DNA of 39,268 nucleotides from assembly GCA_050259615.1 (NCBI GenBank), contig JBLNAZ010000024.1:1-39268 (forward strand), read 5' to 3'. This DNA comes from JAAXKN01 sp050259615. GTDB taxonomy: Bacteria; Bacteroidota; Ignavibacteria; Ignavibacteriales; SURF-24. Shown piece after piece: positions 29,500 through 38,475 of the stretch (position 1 is the first letter of the stretch; each line of letters opens with the position of its first letter). The notes beneath the pieces were generated by a model. That model saw nothing but the letters and a program-made list of their open reading frames with translations. It was not told the DNA's origin and ran no database searches. A program made the position numbers and the translations under genes.

Positions 29500-32400
29500 C
29501 TAATCAGCGCTTTCGTCATAATTAAGAATTGGTGAAAGCCACTTTTCCATTTCCTTAAGGCTCATGCCCTTGCGCTTGTGGTAATCCGCCACCTGGTCGC
29601 GCCCAATTTTTCCGACGTTAAAGTATTTTGCTTCGGGATGCGCAAAGTAAAGTCCGCTTACCGATGCCGCCGGATACATGGCCATATTTTCTGTAAGGCG
29701 GATGGACGAGTTTACTTCAGCCTGCAGTATATCAAAAAGAATCTTTTTCTCCGTATGGTCGGGCTGTGCAGGATAACCCGGCGCAGGTCTTATACCGGTG
29801 TACTTTTCTTTTATCAGATCCTCATTTGTCAGAGTTTCTTCAGAAGCATAAGCCCAGTATTTTCTTCTAATCAGTGCGTGCAGGTGCTCGGCAAATGCTT
29901 CAGCCAGTCGGTCGGCCAATGCCTTAACGAGAATAATGCTGTAGTCGTCATGCTCCTGCTGGAATTTCTCTATCATGGATTCAATGCCGGCTCCGGCTGT
30001 TACGGCAAACGATCCGATATAATCCTTAACGCCGGTTTCCCTGGGTGCAATAAAGTCGGAGAGAGCCAGATTGGGGTAGTTTCCGGTTTTAAGTCCCTGC
30101 TGGCGCAACGTATGGAAAACCGTAAGCACGCCTGAGCGGGTTTCGTCGGTGTAGACTTCAATATCATCTCCCACGCTGTTAGCCGGAAAAAGTCCGAATA
30201 CACCCTGGGCTTTAAGCAGTCCGCGTTCAGCAATACTATCCAGAAGCCTGTTGGCGTCTTCAAAAAGCTTTTTGGCTTCGGTGCCGTAATCAGGATTTTC
30301 AAATATTGCAGGATACTTGCCCTTCAATTCCCAAACCGAGAAAAACGGCGTCCAGTCTATATATTTCCTGAGTTCTGCTATGCTGTAATCTTCCAGGACG
30401 GTAATTCCCGGATATCTTGGTTTTGAAACAGGAATCTTCTGCCAGTCAGTTTTAAGAGCATTGCTTCTGGCTTCCTCAATAGAAATATAATTTTTGGCTT
30501 CCTGTCTTTTCTGGTGGTCTTCTCTTAAATGCACGTACTCTTTTTTAACCTGTTCCACGTATGAATCGTGCGTGGCGGGGTTAAGAATGCTGTTTACAAC
30601 GGGAACGCTTCGTGATGCGTCCAGCACATGAATAACGGGACCGCTGTAGTTAGGCGCAATTTTAACTGCCGTATGAATTCTGGATGTTGTAGCTCCACCG
30701 ATCAGCAGCGGAACCTTAAAGCCCTGGCGTTCCATTTCCTTTGCCACATCCGCCATCTCGTCAAGCGAGGGTGTAATAAGTCCGCTTAAGCCGATGATAT
30801 CTGCCTTAAGATCTATTGCAGCCTGAAGTATTTTGGCTGCCGGCACCATAACCCCGAGATCAATTACTTCATAGTTATTGCATCCCAGAACGACGCCTAC
30901 AATATTTTTACCTATATCGTGCACGTCGCCCTTAACAGTTGCCATAAGTACTTTTCCTACGGCTCTGGAGTTTGGGTTTTTAGCTTTTTCGGCTTCAATA
31001 TACGGAATCAGTATGGCAACGGATTTTTTCATTACGCGTGCGCTCTTAACCACCTGGGGTAAGAACATCTTGCCTGAACCGAAAAGGTCGCCTACAACGT
31101 TCATTCCGGCCATGAGAGGGCCTTCAATAACGTCAAGAGGACTTGAAAACTTCTGCCTTGCCTCCTCGGTATCCTGATCGATATAATCTACAATGCCCTT
31201 TATTAAAGCGTGTTTCAGCCTTTCTTCAACTGAATTTTCGCGCCAGAGTTCTTCCTTTACTTCAGATTTATCTTTTTGTTTGATCTGTTCTGCAAATGAA
31301 ACTAATCTTTCGGTTGCATCTGGCCTGCGGTTAAAGATTACGTCTTCAACCAGTTCCAGCAGGTCCTTTGGTATTTCCCCGTACACCTCAAGCTGGCCGG
31401 CATTTACAATGCCCATATCGAGGCCGGCTTTAATGGCGTGATAGAGGAATGCCGAATGCATTGCTTCGCGCACACGGTCGTTGCCGCGGAATGAAAACGA
31501 AAGATTGCTGATGCCGCCGCTTACCTTTGCGTGCGGCAGGTGCTGCTTGATCCAGCGCGCTGCTTCAATAAAATTAACGGCGTAGTTATTATGCTCTTCA
31601 ATTCCCGTGGCAACTGTCAGAATATTCGGGTCGAAGATAATATCCTGAGGAGGGAAACCCACCTCTTCGGTAAGAATTTTATAAGCTCTCGTGCATACTT
31701 CAATTTTTCTTTCAAGCGTGTCAGCCTGTCCCTTTTCGTCGAAAGCCATCACAACGGCAGAGGCGCCGTACTGAAGAACCTTGCGGGCATACTCCCTGAA
31801 CTTTTCTTCGCCTTCTTTCATGCTGATGGAATTAACGATGCATTTTCCCTGAACGCACTTGAGGCCTGCCTCAATTACCGTCCATCTTGAAGAGTCGATC
31901 ATAATGGGAAGCTTTGCAATGTCGGGTTCGCTTCCCACGAGGTTCAGGAACTTTACCATGGCCTTTTCGGAATCCAGAAGCCCCTCATCCATATTAACGT
32001 CCAGCACCTGGGCGCCGCCTTCAACCTGCTGGCGTGCAACGGCCAGTGCCGCTTCATAATCGTCAGAAAGAATAAGGCGCGCAAATTTCTTGCTTCCTGT
32101 AACGTTTGTTCTTTCACCCACATTTACAAAGTTGGATTCGGGTCTGACCACAAGTGGCTCAAGCCCGCTTAGCCTTAAATAAGGTTCAACCTGAGGAGCC
32201 CTGCGCGGTTTTAATTTAACTACGGCTTCTGAAATTGCCTTTATATGATCAGGTGTGGTTCCGCAGCAGCCGCCGACAATGTTAATGAAGCCTTCTTTAG
32301 CATAATCTTCAAGCACTTTGGCCATATCGCGGCCCGATTCGTCGTATCCGCCGAATTCATTCGGGAGTCCGGCATTCGGGTAAAGGCTTATAAAACAGTT

Positions 32401-33198
32401 TGCAATTCGGGAAAGCTCCTGTATGAAGGGGCGCATCTGTTTTGAACCAAGTGCGCAGTTAAGCCCCACACTCAGCAGGTTCTTTGTATGTGAAACGGAT
32501 ATCCAGAAAGCCTCTGTGGTCTGGCCCGACAAGGTTCTGCCGCTCTGGTCTACTATGGTTCCGGAGATCATAACCGGAATTTCTTTTCCGGAGAGCCTTC
32601 TGTGCTCCTCGATGGCATAAATTGCAGCTTTGCAGTTAAGAGTGTCAAACACCGTTTCAATAAGCAGCAGGTCTACACCACCGTCCGAAAGAGCCTTTAC
32701 CTGTTCCAGGTATGAGGCTGCCAGTTGGTCGAATGTAATGGCCCTGTAGCCGGGATCGTTCACATCGGGAGACAGCGAGGCTGTCCTGTTTGTTGGCCCC
32801 AGGGATCCCGCAACAAACCTCGGCTTTGAAGGATCCTTTGCAGTGAATTCCTCTGCTGCTTCTTTGGCCAGCCTGGCCGCGGCGTAGTTCAGCTCATAGA
32901 CCAGGTGTTCTGTTTTATAATCGCTCTGCGAAATTGAAGTGCTGTTGAATGTATTTGTCTCAACAATATCGGAGCCTGCTTCAAAGTAGGCCCTGTGTAT
33001 ATTTTTTATTATTTCAGGCTGTGTGAGACAGAGCAGGTCGTTGTTTCCTTTCAGGTCGTGGGCATGGTCCTTAAATCTTTCGCCTCTGAAGTCAGATTCT
33101 TCCAGTTTATGACGCTGGATCATTGTTCCCATAGCCCCGTCAAGCACAAGTATTCTTTCTCTGAGCAGTTCTGAAATATGCTCGAAATTATTAGGCAT
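29500..33198 (-). CDS. metH: Cobalamin-dependent methionine synthase
   Basis: Transfers a methyl group from 5-methyltetrahydrofolate to homocysteine through methylcobalamin. All four modules are present in 1232 residues. The homocysteine domain (1-330) has zinc ligands Cys248, Cys311 and Cys312. The pterin domain (about 350-630) follows. The B12 region has a cap at 650-740, then DVHDIGKN with axial His760. The SAM-binding reactivation domain is at about 910-1225 (RPAPGYPAQPDH). The cysteine and histidine positions differ by one from E. coli MetH, showing full colinearity. It completes the methyl cycle with metK and ahcY, but lies apart from them. The upstream region has no SAM or cobalamin riboswitch consensus that I can see. 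hldD is divergent. Confidence 0.98.
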   Translation of the reverse strand: MPNNFEHISELLRERILVLDGAMGTMIQRHKLEESDFRGERFKDHAHDLKGNNDLLCLTQPEIIKNIHRAYFEAGSDIVETNTFNSTSISQSDYKTEHLVYELNYAAARLAKEAAEEFTAKDPSKPRFVAGSLGPTNRTASLSPDVNDPGYRAITFDQLAASYLEQVKALSDGGVDLLLIETVFDTLNCKAAIYAIEEHRRLSGKEIPVMISGTIVDQSGRTLSGQTTEAFWISVSHTKNLLSVGLNCALGSKQMRPFIQELSRIANCFISLYPNAGLPNEFGGYDESGRDMAKVLEDYAKEGFINIVGGCCGTTPDHIKAISEAVVKLKPRRAPQVEPYLRLSGLEPLVVRPESNFVNVGERTNVTGSKKFARLILSDDYEAALAVARQQVEGGAQVLDVNMDEGLLDSEKAMVKFLNLVGSEPDIAKLPIMIDSSRWTVIEAGLKCVQGKCIVNSISMKEGEEKFREYARKVLQYGASAVVMAFDEKGQADTLERKIEVCTRAYKILTEEVGFPPQDIIFDPNILTVATGIEEHNNYAVNFIEAARWIKQHLPHAKVSGGISNLSFSFRGNDRVREAMHSAFLYHAIKAGLDMGIVNAGQLEVYGEIPKDLLELVEDVIFNRRPDATERLVSFAEQIKQKDKSEVKEELWRENSVEERLKHALIKGIVDYIDQDTEEARQKFSSPLDVIEGPLMAGMNVVGDLFGSGKMFLPQVVKSARVMKKSVAILIPYIEAEKAKNPNSRAVGKVLMATVKGDVHDIGKNIVGVVLGCNNYEVIDLGVMVPAAKILQAAIDLKADIIGLSGLITPSLDEMADVAKEMERQGFKVPLLIGGATTSRIHTAVKIAPNYSGPVIHVLDASRSVPVVNSILNPATHDSYVEQVKKEYVHLREDHQKRQEAKNYISIEEARSNALKTDWQKIPVSKPRYPGITVLEDYSIAELRKYIDWTPFFSVWELKGKYPAIFENPDYGTEAKKLFEDANRLLDSIAERGLLKAQGVFGLFPANSVGDDIEVYTDETRSGVLTVFHTLRQQGLKTGNYPNLALSDFIAPRETGVKDYIGSFAVTAGAGIESMIEKFQQEHDDYSIILVKALADRLAEAFAEHLHALIRRKYWAYASEETLTNEDLIKEKYTGIRPAPGYPAQPDHTEKKILFDILQAEVNSSIRLTENMAMYPAASVSGLYFAHPEAKYFNVGKIGRDQVADYHKRKGMSLKEMEKWLSPILNYDESAD

Positions 33199-33246
33199 CA
33201 GGCTATTGTTATCTTTCTAAATTAAATGTGAAAAAATTTATCTTTT

Positions 33247-33275
33247 TTGAAAAGGTGTAATAATATAGTTAAATT
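33247..33275 (+). promoter_or_regulatory. Candidate sigma70-type promoter of hldD
   Basis: TTGAAA (33247-33252), an exact 17-base spacer, and TAAATT (33270-33275) in the metH/hldD divergent gap, about 75 bases before ATG 33353. The region is AT-rich, so chance matches are possible. Confidence 0.3.
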
Positions 33276-33306
33276 AGACCTCAATTAAAAACCAGAATTT
33301 CAGGAT

Positions 33307-33325
33307 TGCCGGTGTAACGCCGGCA
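33307..33325 (+). other. Small hairpin in the hldD leader
   Basis: TGCCGG (33307-33312) and CCGGCA (33320-33325) form a 6-bp GC-rich stem with a seven-base loop, 27 bases before the hldD ATG and downstream of the candidate promoter. It would be in the 5' untranslated RNA. No regulator is suggested by it. Confidence 0.4.
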
Positions 33326-33352
33326 GGAATTTATAATGTCGGAGAGATTATT

Positions 33353-34339
33353 ATGATAGTTGTAACAGGCGGTGCCGGTTTTATCGGAAGCGCCATTGTG
33401 TGGCGTCTGAACCAGATGGGCAAAGAAAATATTATTATTGTAGATTCCCTTGGAACAGGGGATAAGTGGAAAAATCTGGTGGGTTTAAGGTACAGGGACT
33501 TTTTTCATAAAAAGGATTTTCTGCACAGGGTTAAGGAAGATAATGTTCCTTTTAATATAGAAGCTGTTATCCATATGGGTGCCTGTTCTTCAACTACCGA
33601 AAAGGATGCCGATTACCTCCTGGAAAATAACTACAGATATACAACAGAACTCGTAAAATACTGCATGCCGCGCAAGGCAAGATTTATTTATGCTTCCTCG
33701 GCTGCAACCTATGGCGACGGAAGCCGGGGCTACGATGATAACGAAAATGAGCTTGAAAGACTTCAGCCTCTTAATATGTACGGATACTCAAAGCATATGT
33801 TCGACCTCTGGGCAAGGAGGATGAAGGTGCTCGATAAGATTGCAGGTATGAAGTTTTTTAACGTCTACGGCCCCAATGAATACCACAAGGACGACATGCG
33901 CAGCGTTATACATAAGGCCTACGGACAGATATTGGAAACAGGAAAAGTAAAGCTGTTCAAATCTTATAACGAAAACTATAAGGACGGCGAACAGATGCGC
34001 GACTTTGTTTATGTAAAAGACGTTGTGGACATGACGCTCTTCTTCCTGGAGAACAGGGATAAAAACGGAATCTATAATATCGGTTCGGGCAGGGCAAGAA
34101 CATGGAATGACCTTGTTAATGCTATCTTCAGCGCCCTGAATCAAACGCCGCAGATTGAATATGTGGAAATGCCTGAAGTCTTAAGGAATAAATACCAGTA
34201 CTTCACGGAAGCTAATCCCGGTAAAATAGTTGAGGCGGGCTACAATAAGCCTGCTACTTCGCTTGAAGACGGTGTTAAAGATTACGTAAATAATTACCTG
34301 CGCGAGGGCAAATATCTGGGAAGCGACCTTGCCAGGTAA
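33353..34339 (+). CDS. hldD: ADP-L-glycero-D-manno-heptose 6-epimerase
   Basis: Last step of ADP-heptose synthesis for the inner core of lipopolysaccharide, pointing to a Gram-negative envelope. Extended SDR fold: NAD(P)-binding TGGAGFIGS at residues 5-13, IHMGACSSTTEKD, catalytic Tyr143-x3-Lys147 (YGYSK), FFNVYGPNEYHK, and FVYVKDVV. These are the specific motifs of HldD/RfaD rather than of general sugar epimerases. Length 328 is typical. GGAGAG lies before ATG 33353. The other heptose genes (hldE, gmhA, gmhB) are not in the window. A Nudix gene follows after 63 bases and may be cotranscribed. Confidence 0.96.
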   Translation: MIVVTGGAGFIGSAIVWRLNQMGKENIIIVDSLGTGDKWKNLVGLRYRDFFHKKDFLHRVKEDNVPFNIEAVIHMGACSSTTEKDADYLLENNYRYTTELVKYCMPRKARFIYASSAATYGDGSRGYDDNENELERLQPLNMYGYSKHMFDLWARRMKVLDKIAGMKFFNVYGPNEYHKDDMRSVIHKAYGQILETGKVKLFKSYNENYKDGEQMRDFVYVKDVVDMTLFFLENRDKNGIYNIGSGRARTWNDLVNAIFSALNQTPQIEYVEMPEVLRNKYQYFTEANPGKIVEAGYNKPATSLEDGVKDYVNNYLREGKYLGSDLAR

Positions 34340-34402
34340 GAAAAACTGTTAATGAATGATATATTGTTATATGGACTTTGGCTTTACTAAAAACGGTGAA
34401 AG

Positions 34403-34861
34403 ATGAAACTTGCTACTTTGTGTTACGTTAAACATAACGGCAGTACCCTGATGCTGCACAGGATCAAAAAACAGAACGACATGCACGAAGGCAAATGGAA
34501 CGGCCTTGGCGGCAAGCTGGAGCTGGGGGAAACCCCCGAGGAATGCGTCATCCGCGAGGTTCATGAGGAGTCGGGCTTAAAAATAGATTCACCCAGGCTG
34601 CACGGCTTTATAACGTTTCCCGTCTTTGACGGCGTAGACGACTGGTACGTGTTTGTTTACAGCGCAGACAGTTTTGAAGGTGAGCTGATAGATTCCAATG
34701 AAGGCGTCCTGAAATGGATACCTGATGATGAGCTTTTTGACCTCAATTTGTGGGAAGGTGACAAAACGTTTATAGAATGGATGCTTGAAGGCAAATTCTT
34801 CAGCGCAAAATTCAACTACAAAGACGGCCGCCTTAAGGATTACAGCGTCGTTTTTCACTGA
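34403..34861 (+). CDS. MutT/MTH1-type Nudix hydrolase
   Basis: Probably removes oxidised purine nucleotides such as 8-oxo-dGTP from the pool. The Nudix box is complete at residues 37-59 (Gly37, Glu43, REVHEESGL). The preceding GKWNGLGGKLELGE and the early LMLHRIKK segment are those of the MutT/MTH1 group. Length 152 is usual. The substrate is by subfamily only. It follows hldD in the same direction by 63 bases. Its stop is directly followed by the heptad hairpin. Confidence 0.86.
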   Translation: MKLATLCYVKHNGSTLMLHRIKKQNDMHEGKWNGLGGKLELGETPEECVIREVHEESGLKIDSPRLHGFITFPVFDGVDDWYVFVYSADSFEGELIDSNEGVLKWIPDDELFDLNLWEGDKTFIEWMLEGKFFSAKFNYKDGRLKDYSVVFH

Positions 34862-34870
34862 AAACGATTA

Positions 34871-34978
34871 AAGTTCAAGGTTCGAGGTTCGAGGTTCGAA
34901 GTTCGAAGTTCAATGTTAAGAAATCTCAAATCCGCCGAAGGCTGAAACTTTGAACCTCGAACTTTGAACCTTGAACCT
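34871..34978. repeat. Heptad-built inverted repeat between convergent genes
   Basis: Left arm of six units (34871-34912): aagttca, aggttcg three times, aagttcg, aagttca. Right arm of four and a half units (34946-34978): aactttg, aacctcg, aactttg, aaccttg, aacct. The arms are complementary apart from A/G and T/C changes that would still allow G-U pairs in RNA. The hairpin lies between the Nudix gene (+) and the alpha/beta hydrolase gene (-) and fills the whole gap, so it may end both transcripts. There is no U-tract. Confidence 0.88.
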
Positions 34979-34982
34979 GTTC

Positions 34983-35786
34983 TTATCTTTTAACCCTTCT
35001 ATTTAAAAACCCCGCCAGGACATCATTGACGAATTCCGGGTTTTCCAAAGGCGTAAGGTGACCAGCTCTTGGTGTGGCGGCAAATTCCGAATCCCTGATT
35101 TTCTCTGACATTGCAAGCATCACCGGACGCGGAATAAGTTTGTCCAGCGATCCGCACAAAACAAGCGTTGGAACTTCAATTTTATCCAGGAAGGGCTCCG
35201 TATCGGTTCTTGCGGCCATTGCAAGAAGGCATCCTTTTACGCCTGCAGGGCTCGATTTCATCGATTTGCTGAGCGTGCTTTCATACATATCTTTCATTTC
35301 AGTCATTGCAGCATCGCTGAAGCAGTTGGGAACGAAACCCGAAATAAATTTTTCAATCCCGCGGGTGTTAATTGTTTTAATTCCTTCAGCCCTTTTAATT
35401 TTTCCTTCATTATCATCGGGAGCAGCTTTTGTATTCATTAGTACAAGTCCGCTGAATCTGTCCTGAGCGCGTTCAATGGATCTTAAGGCTATGTATCCAC
35501 CCATTGAAAGTCCGCATACAACGGGTTTATTCAGCTTTAGCTCGTCCATAATCTGGAACAGGTCGTCTGTAAGGCTTTCAATTGTGAACTGCCCGTCGCC
35601 GGGCGCGCTCTGGCCAAGTCCGCGCACGTCATAAGTTACGCAGTAATAGCTGTTTTTCAGAAAATCAATCTGGTTACGCCACATCGTATGATCGAAAGGG
35701 AAGCCGTGAATAAATATTACGGGTTTATTATTTTTATGGCCGTCTTCAAAAACCGCAAGGCCGTTTATCTGTTTCATTTCATTCAT
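34983..35786 (-). CDS. Alpha/beta hydrolase
   Basis: Cytoplasmic 267-residue hydrolase of the carboxylesterase/enol-lactonase style. The oxyanion segment FIHGFPFDH (25-33), nucleophile Ser94 in GLSMGGY, Asp215 in GSLDKLIP and His243 in AGHLTPLE make a complete triad. The cap region is short. Relatives act on 3-oxoadipate enol-lactone, esters or halogenated acids, so substrate is open. The N-terminus MNEMKQ offers ATGs at 35786 and 35777; the first is taken. There is no signal peptide. It diverges from the flavoprotein gene by 112 bases and converges on the Nudix gene through the heptad hairpin. Confidence 0.88.
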   Translation of the reverse strand: MNEMKQINGLAVFEDGHKNNKPVIFIHGFPFDHTMWRNQIDFLKNSYYCVTYDVRGLGQSAPGDGQFTIESLTDDLFQIMDELKLNKPVVCGLSMGGYIALRSIERAQDRFSGLVLMNTKAAPDDNEGKIKRAEGIKTINTRGIEKFISGFVPNCFSDAAMTEMKDMYESTLSKSMKSSPAGVKGCLLAMAARTDTEPFLDKIEVPTLVLCGSLDKLIPRPVMLAMSEKIRDSEFAATPRAGHLTPLENPEFVNDVLAGFLNRRVKR

Positions 35787-35898
35787 AAAATTGTTGATGG
35801 ATATTTAATGTAAATCTTACAATAAATTGATAATTTAATCAAATTATTTTTATAACTTATTTGAATCCCATGGATTGCTGTAAAGAAGAATTTTAATT

Positions 35899-37125
35899 AT
35901 GGAAAAATATAAATTAGTGATAGTAGGCGGCGGGGCGGCGGGTCTTATGGCGGCCATTGCAGCCTCGGAAGCAGGCGTGAAAAGTGTCGCGCTTCTGGAA
36001 GGCAACTCAAGGTGCGGAACAAAAATACTCATGTCTGGCGGGTCGCGCTGCAACGTGACAAATGAAACCGTCGGTCCCGAAAACTTTTTCGGCGGAAGTA
36101 AAAATTTTATAAAAAATGTGCTGAGGGAATTCAGCGATAAAGATGCCCTTGACTTTTTCAGGCGGCTTGGAGTTGAACTGAAGCTTGAAGCAGGCGGAAA
36201 ATATTTTCCGGCCGACAACAGTGCCGCATCTGTTCTCAACGCCCTTCTTAGAAGAGCCGGGGAGCTCCAGGTTAAAATTTATCTTTCATCTAAAGTTGAA
36301 GACATTGAATTTAACGGAGCAGATTTTACAGTCTCCACCAGAAACGCCGGGTTTGAAGCTGAAAAGGTAATCGTAACTACGGGAGGGAAATCTTATCCTT
36401 CCACGGGAAGCGACGGAACGGGCTACAGGCTTGTTAGAAAATTCGGCCACACGGTTAAAGATCCCATTCCGGCTCTTAGTCCAATTCTTCTCAGCGATGG
36501 CGTGCTCGCTTCACTTTCAGGCATCACCATTCCCGCCCGACTCACCCTTACATTAAATGAGAAGAAGCACATTGAGGTGGAAAATTCTCTTCTGATTACG
36601 CATTTCGGCATAAGCGGTCCTGCAGCGCTGAATATAAGCCGTGAAGTCGTAAGACTTCAGAAAGAAAATATAAAGCTGAAGCTGAATTTTATACCTTCTT
36701 ATAATGAAGAGAGCCTTTCAGCTTTGCTGAAAATTCAGATAAGGCAGAATTCGGAAAAATCGGTTCTGAATTTTTTCAGGGAAATGCTTCCTCTTAATCT
36801 CTGCAATGTTTTATTCGGCCTGTCAAAAGTAAGTGCCGAAAAAAGGTTTTACTCCTTATCAAAAGAAGAAATCAAAAAATTAACCAATGCTTTTACAGCA
36901 TACGAACTCAGGTTTACCGGCGTTAAGGGCTTTACGCAGGCCGAGGTAACTGCAGGAGGCGTACCGCTTGAAGAAGTGCGCTACCAGACGATGGAATCGC
37001 GCATTCAGAAGGGACTTTATCTTGCCGGCGAGATACTGGACGTTGACGGGTTTATCGGCGGCTATAATTTCCAGTGGGCCTGGAGTACGGGCTTTGTTGC
37101 AGGCAGGGCCGCGGCACTCCAATAA
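35899..37125 (+). CDS. HI0933/BaiN-family FAD-dependent oxidoreductase
   Basis: 408-residue flavoprotein. The dinucleotide motif VGGGAAGLMAA starts at residue 8. The family signature GTKILMSGGSRCNVTN follows. The C-terminal FAD-contact segment is GGYNFQWAWSTGFVAGRAAA. This is the YhiN/HI0933/BaiN family; a few members reduce bile-acid intermediates but most have unknown substrates, so no reaction is assigned. Length is normal and all three FAD parts are present. No ribosome site is obvious before ATG 35899. The gene is monocistronic between a divergent hydrolase and a separate PEGA-protein unit 181 bases on. Confidence 0.9.
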   Translation: MEKYKLVIVGGGAAGLMAAIAASEAGVKSVALLEGNSRCGTKILMSGGSRCNVTNETVGPENFFGGSKNFIKNVLREFSDKDALDFFRRLGVELKLEAGGKYFPADNSAASVLNALLRRAGELQVKIYLSSKVEDIEFNGADFTVSTRNAGFEAEKVIVTTGGKSYPSTGSDGTGYRLVRKFGHTVKDPIPALSPILLSDGVLASLSGITIPARLTLTLNEKKHIEVENSLLITHFGISGPAALNISREVVRLQKENIKLKLNFIPSYNEESLSALLKIQIRQNSEKSVLNFFREMLPLNLCNVLFGLSKVSAEKRFYSLSKEEIKKLTNAFTAYELRFTGVKGFTQAEVTAGGVPLEEVRYQTMESRIQKGLYLAGEILDVDGFIGGYNFQWAWSTGFVAGRAAALQ

Positions 37126-37306
37126 AACAATGTGTCCCTTCCGGGCTGCGGCATCCTTGTATCCTTTTCAAAAATCTGATATATTTACGGTCTATTTATT
37201 TCTTCCGGCCTGCGGAATTGTTCCTTAGGCCATTTTTAATTTTTTTTTCTGTTCTGAAATAAAAATGCCCGACATTAAATAAGAATTTCAAAAACCCGGA
37301 CCACAT

Positions 37307-38437
37307 ATGAGAGTGCTACTTCTTATCTTTGCCATTTTATCATTTGCTTCTGTTTATGCTCAGGACTTAATGACTGATAATAAAGTTTCAGGAATTAAAC
37401 TGATAGTTGATTCAGATCCTGCTGATGCCGAAGTGTATATTGACGGCCAGTTATACGGCAGAACGCCCCTGTATGTAAAGGAGCTTTCGCCGGGTAAATA
37501 CGAAGTTAAAATCAAAAAAGAACCATTTAAGACTTTTACAAAAAAAGTGGAATGCCCCGCTCTGGGCTACAATGAGGTTTTTAGTGTCCTTGACGGAAAG
37601 TATGCCCTCTTAAATCTGGAATCGACTGTTTCGGGTGCCGAAGTTTTTATGGGCGACTCGCTCCTCGGGACGGCTCCGCTTCACAATGCCCGCATCCCGC
37701 TCGGCCTGCATACAATTCTGGTTAAAAGCAGCGATTTCTTCGACTGGAACATGCAGCTGAATGCAGCACCTACACAGTACAACCTGAAAGCCGTAATGAA
37801 GTACAGGTATGGATATGTTACTCTTACAAAAGGCCTGGAGGGATCTGAAATATTTATCGACGATAAGAATACGGATGTGTCTAAACTGAATAATTTTAAG
37901 ATTGAAGTCGGCGAGCACAAGATTGAAGTAAATCATCCTTCCTTTAGTTCCCCCATAGAAGAAAATTTTCTCGTAAGCAGTGAAAAAAGAAGCAGCATGA
38001 AAATTGAATCGGGGTATTTTTCATTAGGCGTCTTTTTTAAATCTCTTTTCCTGCCGGGATTGGGACAGTATCAGGATGGCGCGAAAATTAAGGGAATTAC
38101 AATTTTTTCCGGGACTTTGCTTTCGGGCTTAGTGTGGCTGGGTTCGGGGCTTTCAAATGCGGATAAAATGAAAGAATACAGGAATGCCGGAAAAGAATAT
38201 TCCGGTTTAAGTACCCCCGGAAAACTCTTTGTTGCCCACAACAGACTCATAAGTACTTATGATGCCGTAAAAAAGTCAAACAATATGAAAAACATTGCAA
38301 TGAGCGCCTTTATTGCGGTATATGCATATAATATTTTAGATGCACTCATTCTTCATTCTAAAGGACAGCGCTTAATTATAACACAGGAAAAGCCCGAAGG
38401 AAATTCTTTTAATATCGGCTTCAATATGGCGCTTTAA
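37307..38437 (+). CDS. Exported PEGA-domain membrane protein
   Basis: 376 residues. A signal peptide (MRVLLLIFAILSFASVYAQD) is followed by three PEGA-type beta domains (about 28-85, 98-150, 168-220), clearest in SDPADAEVYIDGQLYGRTPL and STVSGAEVFMGDSLLGTAPL. The C-terminal third resembles DUF5683, with FLPGLGQYQDGAKIKG near 245-260 and two hydrophobic helices. PEGA modules are found in surface and envelope proteins and may bind other envelope proteins or polymers; function is unassigned. A lipoprotein gene starts 38 bases after the stop, so the pair is likely one envelope operon. No Shine-Dalgarno is clear before ATG 37307. Confidence 0.85.
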   Translation: MRVLLLIFAILSFASVYAQDLMTDNKVSGIKLIVDSDPADAEVYIDGQLYGRTPLYVKELSPGKYEVKIKKEPFKTFTKKVECPALGYNEVFSVLDGKYALLNLESTVSGAEVFMGDSLLGTAPLHNARIPLGLHTILVKSSDFFDWNMQLNAAPTQYNLKAVMKYRYGYVTLTKGLEGSEIFIDDKNTDVSKLNNFKIEVGEHKIEVNHPSFSSPIEENFLVSSEKRSSMKIESGYFSLGVFFKSLFLPGLGQYQDGAKIKGITIFSGTLLSGLVWLGSGLSNADKMKEYRNAGKEYSGLSTPGKLFVAHNRLISTYDAVKKSNNMKNIAMSAFIAVYAYNILDALILHSKGQRLIITQEKPEGNSFNIGFNMAL

Positions 38438-38475
38438 GACTAAACCAGATTTTTATATTAGCTGAATATACAATT

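Noticed and set aside
33199..33352. Possible SAM or cobalamin riboswitch in the metH leader
   Set aside because: No SAM-I, SAM-II or B12-box consensus is seen on the minus strand; the stretch is AT-rich promoter-like DNA.
34878..34905. ggttcga motifs resembling a tRNA T-loop
   Set aside because: They repeat every seven bases and no acceptor, anticodon or D arms can be drawn around them.
34871..34978. CRISPR-like array
   Set aside because: Units are 7 bp with no spacers; there are no cas genes in the window.
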